IMG/VR virus record: IMGVR_UViG_3300010334_000236
Coordinates: 1 to 25,705 of that record
Direction: 5' to 3' (one strand)
Source: a virus
DNA: 25,705 bases
Position numbers and translations under genes: made by a program. This document shows, piece after piece, positions 22,207 to 25,705 of this stretch. Positions within the stretch are counted from its first letter, which is position 1, and each line of letters begins with the position of its first letter. The notes beneath the pieces were generated by a model. That model saw nothing but the letters and a program-made list of their open reading frames with translations. It had not been told where the DNA came from and did no database searches.

Positions 22207-23841
22207 ATGGACTATTTCTTCTCAGCCCAAATCAGACAATACAGACTGCAAGTGATCAGAGCATTCAGTAATTTTTCAGTCAGTGTGGGCACAAATGCTG
22301 ATGGCACGCCCAAATTGAAACGAGTGCCTTGCAGATACGGAGACAGTAGCAGACTGGCAGAAACCATAATCACAGGCAACTCTGAAAACAAGATACCCAG
22401 TGCACCCTTCATAAGTGTGTATGTGAACAGCATGGCACTTGCCCCTGAGCGACGAGCTGCTCCCAGTTTGGTGAGCACGGTGAATGTGAATGAACGTGCA
22501 TATGATGGTGAAAGGTATCTGAGTGTGCCTGGCAACAGATACACTGTGAAAAGATATGCACCTGTGCCTTTCATGATGACTTTTAATGTGGACTTTTGGT
22601 GCAGCAACCTGAATCAAAAAGAAGAGTTGTTTGAACAGACCCAAGTGTTGTTTAATGGCATGGTGGACATACAAACCAGTAACAATCCACTAGATTGGAC
22701 CCTGTTCAGCACCCTGGAACCCACCAACATCACATGGAGTAGCCGCAGTATTCCCATTGGTACAGAAAACCCCATAGATGTCATGACTGTGGAATATCGT
22801 GTGCCCATCTGGATCAACCCACCTGCTCAGGTCACATATCAAAAGGCTATTGAACAAATTGTCACACGCATAAATGACAGTTCGCCTGATACAGACCAAA
22901 ATTGGGAATGGACCGCACAGGACCTGCTCACACAAAAAATCACCACACCTGATGATGCCAACATCAAACTGAGTTTGATAGACGACTACAAATATGAAAT
23001 ATCATTGTGCAACAGCGCATACAGTAACCAAGACACTGCACACAAAAGTACCAAAATAGTGGGCACTCAGCCTGTGCAGCTGACGCCAGGCAGTGAGTTC
23101 CAGATCAACAATGTGAGCATATTGATCACCACAACTCAAATAACAGATTTGCAAATAGTCATGACTCAGGCACTCCAGCACACTTCCATCACTGTGCAGT
23201 TCAATAATCAAAATTACATGATACTGTACAATCAAACTGGCGGAGACATCACACTCACCAATGTGACAGGCACACCTGTTCAGCAGTTGGGTTTTGTGCC
23301 CGCCACATATGAAGGGCACACACTGGCCTGGTGGAGACTGTTGGACCAATATGGGGCCATAAAAGACCATGTGTGTCATGAAGGCATGCACAAACTCATG
23401 TTGCTGACATCAGAAGATTTGGATGACAGGAACTCTGATGTCACAGGCACTTTTGCTTTGCATCCCACCAACCAGAACTTATTGATTTGGAGCGTGGATG
23501 CCACCACATGGCCAGCAGCCACCCAAGCACAAATTCAAGCCATAATTGATCCTCAACAAACTTGGCCAGGTTCAGGCCTGCCTGATGCTCAAGTGGGTCA
23601 ACGATATCTGTTGGTGGACTCCATAAGCGAACAAAGTGCAGCATGGGGTCAGGTGCAAGCAAGTGCACATGACATTATTGAGTTCACAGGCACAAGTTGG
23701 GTGCGTGTGTGGGATCATGTGGGTGCTCCCACCCAATTTATAAAAAATCAATTCAGCGGTAAATGGTATCGTTTTGAATCAGGTTACTGGCAATTGTGGC
23801 CCACCCAAGTGCCCAGAGGCCTGTGGAGACTGAGCTTGTGA
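22207..23841 (+). CDS. 15: gp15 tail terminator / sheath stabiliser with long C-terminal extension
   Basis: T4 gp15 forms a hexameric ring that ends the tail and stabilises the sheath. The first 225 residues follow T4 gp15: MDYFFSAQIRQYRLQVIRAFSNFSVSV (T4 YFYNSSFRRYATLMGDLFSNIQI), LKRVPCRYGDSSRL (T4 FIRVPITYAS), PFISVYVNSMALAPERRAAP, YAPVPFMMTFNVDFWCSNLNQKEELFEQ (T4 PSPIKMIYELSIFTRYEDDMFQIVEQ) and VEYRVPIWINPPAQV. T4 gp15 is only 272 aa. Here about 320 more residues follow, with an alternating beta pattern and tryptophan-rich segments (HTLAWWRLLDQYG, FSGKWYRFESGYWQLWPTQVP). The ATG is 4 nt after the gp14-like stop. The extension may be a surface domain, as in the enlarged sheath. Confidence 0.85.
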   Translation: MDYFFSAQIRQYRLQVIRAFSNFSVSVGTNADGTPKLKRVPCRYGDSSRLAETIITGNSENKIPSAPFISVYVNSMALAPERRAAPSLVSTVNVNERAYDGERYLSVPGNRYTVKRYAPVPFMMTFNVDFWCSNLNQKEELFEQTQVLFNGMVDIQTSNNPLDWTLFSTLEPTNITWSSRSIPIGTENPIDVMTVEYRVPIWINPPAQVTYQKAIEQIVTRINDSSPDTDQNWEWTAQDLLTQKITTPDDANIKLSLIDDYKYEISLCNSAYSNQDTAHKSTKIVGTQPVQLTPGSEFQINNVSILITTTQITDLQIVMTQALQHTSITVQFNNQNYMILYNQTGGDITLTNVTGTPVQQLGFVPATYEGHTLAWWRLLDQYGAIKDHVCHEGMHKLMLLTSEDLDDRNSDVTGTFALHPTNQNLLIWSVDATTWPAATQAQIQAIIDPQQTWPGSGLPDAQVGQRYLLVDSISEQSAAWGQVQASAHDIIEFTGTSWVRVWDHVGAPTQFIKNQFSGKWYRFESGYWQLWPTQVPRGLWRLSL

Positions 23842-23844
23842 ATC

Positions 23845-23850
23845 TAAATA
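23845..23850 (+). promoter_or_regulatory. Late promoter core TAAATA 5 nt before the nucleotidyltransferase gene
   Basis: TCTAAATACACAC is immediately followed by the ATG at 23856. With the usual spacing of late promoters, transcription would begin at the A of the start codon. Confidence 0.45.
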
Positions 23851-23855
23851 CACAC

Positions 23856-24623
23856 ATGAGTCTTAAACCTGTTACTCGTATTCCCGTGCATGAGGTGGAT
23901 GCCATAATTGACCCACACACCAGGTCAGTGATCAGAGCATTACAATCTGCACACATCCCTGTGAGAATAGTGGGCGGTGCAGTGAGAGACTTACTCAGAC
24001 ACTTACCACCCAGAGATGTGGATCTGGTGGCAGATGCAGATCCCACCATGCTGATATATCTGTTTCAAGCACATGGTTGGCAAGTGGATGTGGGTGGTAT
24101 CATGCATGGCACAGTCAAGGTGGTGTTTGGTACAGGTGATACAGAACAAAAAGTGGATGTGAGCAGCCTGGGTTATCGCATCCAGCGTCATGGACACACT
24201 TATAAATTGAAACACACTCATTCTTGGCAAGTGGACAGTGGGTTGAGAGATCTCACCATCAATTCCATGAGCATGAACACACAAGGCCATGTGTATGATT
24301 ACCAGAACGGATATTCAGATCTTAAAAATCAAGTGGTAAGACTGGGTCCACATGCAGATGACAGTTTGCATGTGGACCCCACTGGTATCATGAGATATTT
24401 CAGAGCACTCAGCCAGTTTGCCAAGCCCAAGGTGTTGTACAAAGATTTAGACTATATCCGTGACCATGTGCACTTGTTGGCAAATCATGTGGATGATAAA
24501 AAGGTGCACATGAACATGATCAGCATACTCAAGTCACCACACCGATCAAATGCACTCAGGATCATGTGCACCATGAACATGCACAAATATCTGCCTTATG
24601 TGCCTTGTGGGGATACCAAATGA
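23856..24623 (+). CDS. cca: Short CCA-adding-type tRNA nucleotidyltransferase / poly(A) polymerase-like enzyme
   Basis: Class II nucleotidyltransferase that in cells adds or repairs the CCA end of tRNA. The 255-aa product has IVGGAVRD at 38-45 (the GG-x-VRD flexible loop), the metal pair in RDVDLVAD at 53-60 (D54, D56), HGTVKVVF at 84-91, RDLTINSM at 131-138 (class motif RDFTINA), DLKNQVVR and HVDPTGIMRYFRALSQF at 172-188 (class motif EDPxRxLRAxRFA). That covers the head and neck domains. The body and tail domains of the usual about 400-aa enzymes are missing, so it is a minimal form. The ATG at 23856 follows the gp15 stop by 14 nt and has no ribosome site. A longer upstream start (23796) would overlap gp15. 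It could repair host tRNAs damaged during infection. Confidence 0.82.
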   Translation: MSLKPVTRIPVHEVDAIIDPHTRSVIRALQSAHIPVRIVGGAVRDLLRHLPPRDVDLVADADPTMLIYLFQAHGWQVDVGGIMHGTVKVVFGTGDTEQKVDVSSLGYRIQRHGHTYKLKHTHSWQVDSGLRDLTINSMSMNTQGHVYDYQNGYSDLKNQVVRLGPHADDSLHVDPTGIMRYFRALSQFAKPKVLYKDLDYIRDHVHLLANHVDDKKVHMNMISILKSPHRSNALRIMCTMNMHKYLPYVPCGDTK

Positions 24624-24674
24624 TTATGGGTGTGTTCTAGTTGACATAAATTGTCCTGACTTGATTTATCGTGA

Positions 24675-24680
24675 TAAATA
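24675..24680 (+). promoter_or_regulatory. Late promoter core TAAATA upstream of the second endonuclease
   Basis: GTGATAAATATCAC lies 27 nt before the ATG at 24708 and is itself part of overlapping inverted repeats (TTTATC-GT-GATAAA and GTGAT-AAAT-ATCAC). A TTGACA at about 24640 has no matching -10. Confidence 0.5.
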
Positions 24681-24707
24681 TCACAAACTTGAATGGGGGT
24701 ATGTGAT

Positions 24708-25562
24708 ATGATTGAATGTCAAATTTGTGGACGTAAATTGGGTAACCTGACTGGTAAGCATTTGACCAGTCATAACATGAGTGCAGCAGAATACAAACTG
24801 CAATATCCTGGCCATCCAGTCACCATGCCCAGAACGCAAAGTGAAGAGACCAAGGAGAAGCGTGCTGCTAGCATGCGTGGTCGTTCACATAGTGAAGAGA
24901 CCAAAGCCAAGATTGGTGCAGGCAACAAAGGAAAAACTCGCAGCCAACAGGATATTGATAAGTGGCGAGAAAGTTATTCAGAGTTCTTGATGGAGAATGG
25001 CGGCTCTCCCCAGAAAGGATACAAGCGTTCTCAAGAGTTTAAGGATCGCATGAGTGAAATTGCATCAAATAGGGATCCTGAACTAGTTCAACAGAAACTG
25101 GAACAAATGTGGGAAGCTAGACGAGGAAGTAAGGCCACAGAGGCGCAGCGTGAGAACTACAGAGATGGTAGACTCAAGTTTATGGTAGATAATCCTCACA
25201 AGCTACCTAAACAAATGTTCAATACAGTGCCAGAACAAGAGTTTGCATTAATTCTGGACAAATTGAATATATCTTACGAGCGCAGCTTCCATTTGGGGAA
25301 CAGAGTGTTTGATTTCAAAGTGGGACACAATATACTTATAGAGATTGATGGTCCGTACCATAGGACTCTGGGATTTTACTTGCCACCAGGATCATCTGAT
25401 GATGAAAAGGTTGCTAAATTAATGGGCTTCATAGAGAGAGATAGACTCAAGGATAACCTAGCACGGCAAAAGGGATATTTTATATACCGGATACCAGTAG
25501 GTCAACATGTTCCTGATAACTGGTTGAACATACTAAATGACCAAGGCTTCTCAGGCTGGTAA
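24708..25562 (+). CDS. Homing endonuclease with zinc finger, NUMOD3 modules and Vsr-like EDxHD nuclease, 284 aa
   Basis: Mobile free-standing endonuclease. Residues 1-40 form a MucR-like zinc finger (CQICGRK...H18...H22, with SAAEYKLQYPGHPV). Residues about 44-76 carry NUMOD3-type DNA-binding repeats (SEETKEKRAASMRGRSHSEETKAKIGAGNKGK). A charged linker follows, and the C-terminal nuclease has E176 in VPEQEF, D202 in VFDFKVG, E212/D214 and H218 in IEIDGPYHR, and RDRLKDNLARQKGY, which is the EDxHD/Vsr arrangement. An ATG at 24693 is in frame (MGVCD...), but GGGGG at 24696-24700 is well placed for the ATG at 24708. It has its own late promoter and ends just before a hairpin. Its homing target is unknown. 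Confidence 0.88.
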   Translation: MIECQICGRKLGNLTGKHLTSHNMSAAEYKLQYPGHPVTMPRTQSEETKEKRAASMRGRSHSEETKAKIGAGNKGKTRSQQDIDKWRESYSEFLMENGGSPQKGYKRSQEFKDRMSEIASNRDPELVQQKLEQMWEARRGSKATEAQRENYRDGRLKFMVDNPHKLPKQMFNTVPEQEFALILDKLNISYERSFHLGNRVFDFKVGHNILIEIDGPYHRTLGFYLPPGSSDDEKVAKLMGFIERDRLKDNLARQKGYFIYRIPVGQHVPDNWLNILNDQGFSGW

Positions 25563-25569
25563 AAAGGTA

Positions 25570-25597
25570 AACCCCAGGAAGGTTACTTCCTGGGGTT
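25570..25597. terminator. Hairpin at a convergent junction (12 bp, GTTA loop)
   Basis: AACCCCAGGAAG and CTTCCTGGGGTT pair perfectly around GTTA between the endonuclease stop and the partial gene on the right. On the minus strand it is followed by TACCTTTTT, a usable U-tract, so it most likely ends the minus-strand transcript. On the plus strand only CCTTAAATT follows. Confidence 0.65.
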
Positions 25598-25637
25598 CCT
25601 TAAATTGCAGGAGTTACTCTCCTACATCTTCAAGATC

Positions 25638-25705
25638 CTAGAGGAACTTCAGGTTAGCAGTATTAATTGCTATACCAGCCAAGTAATCGGCTGCGTTACC
25701 CAAGC
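25638..25705 (-). CDS. C-terminus of a minus-strand gene running off the window, unidentified
   Basis: The frame is open from the right edge and reads LGNAADYLAGIAINTANLKFL, ending in TAG at 25638-25640. It looks like the helical end of a real protein, converging on the endonuclease gene and sharing its hairpin. Past the TAG the same frame continues DLEDVGE and stops at TAA (25614-25616). The acidic heptapeptide resembles a natural C-terminus, so the TAG may be a mutation, a leaky stop or a true end. Too little is present to name the protein. Confidence 0.6.
   Translation of the reverse strand, partial: LGNAADYLAGIAINTANLKFL

Noticed and set aside
24636-24680. Sigma70 promoter for the second endonuclease from TTGACA near 24640
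   Set aside because: No acceptable -10 hexamer occurs at 16-18 nt. The TAAATA late core explains expression better.
1-25705. Full reassignment of the TAG codon, as in some large phages
   Set aside because: All structural genes are full length with no in-frame TAG, so the genes here do not need recoding. Only a stop bias and one possible leaky site remain.

Overview
The window is a piece of a T4-like myovirus genome (contractile-tailed, T4 gene numbering used below). The signs are a UvsX recombinase, a gp32-type ssDNA-binding protein, a gp17 large terminase with the T4-type SRQLGKTT loop, a gp4-type head-completion nuclease, a gp19 tail tube protein, a very large gp18 sheath, neck and tail-completion proteins (gp13-like, gp14-like, gp15) and a gp1-type dNMP kinase. 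No rRNA, tRNA, CRISPR array or cellular gene is visible. Several proteins (gp19, the sheath N-terminus, the small conserved genes) look closer to marine or cyanophage-type T4-like phages than to coliphage T4, but the host cannot be read from this sequence.

Layout. (1) 1-2530, minus strand: a broken RlmN-like radical SAM gene, uvsX, a terminator, then gene 32 with both an early-type and a late-type promoter. (2) 2549-10437, minus strand: packaging and tail genes. In transcription order these are an acidic small protein, gp19 tube, a tube-like baseplate protein, an unknown, gp4 nuclease, a TerS-like gp16, three unknown proteins, TerL gp17 and a 388-aa conserved unknown. (3) 10604-13251, plus strand: a glycosyltransferase-like gene and a 559-aa Vsr/EDxHD-type homing endonuclease. 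(4) 13291-18424, minus strand: giant sheath, dNMP kinase and gp13-like neck protein. (5) 18483-20979, minus strand: a six-gene cluster of unknown genes behind sigma70-like early promoters, including a GC-rich lysine/alanine-rich protein. (6) 21114-25562, plus strand: gp14-like, gp15, a short CCA-adding-type nucleotidyltransferase and a second homing endonuclease. The C-terminus of another minus-strand gene lies at the right edge.

Regulation readable in the sequence: eleven genes have a TAAATA late-promoter core a short distance upstream, and a palindromic version sits between two divergent genes. Two early-cluster promoters have the form TTGACT-16-TGnTATNAT. Tight hairpins of 12-13 bp with 4-nt loops lie at three convergent gene junctions. 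In three genes the late core is so close to the start codon that the transcripts should be nearly leaderless.

The most striking observation is a homing scar. The endonuclease gene at 11572-13251 lies between two diverged copies of the sheath 3' end. Downstream of the intact sheath gene and the endonuclease, an orphan copy of the last 25 sheath codons survives at 11414-11491. It has 24 of 25 identical residues but 13 nucleotide differences. The resident sheath gene therefore appears to have had its tail replaced by that of a related phage when the endonuclease cassette arrived.
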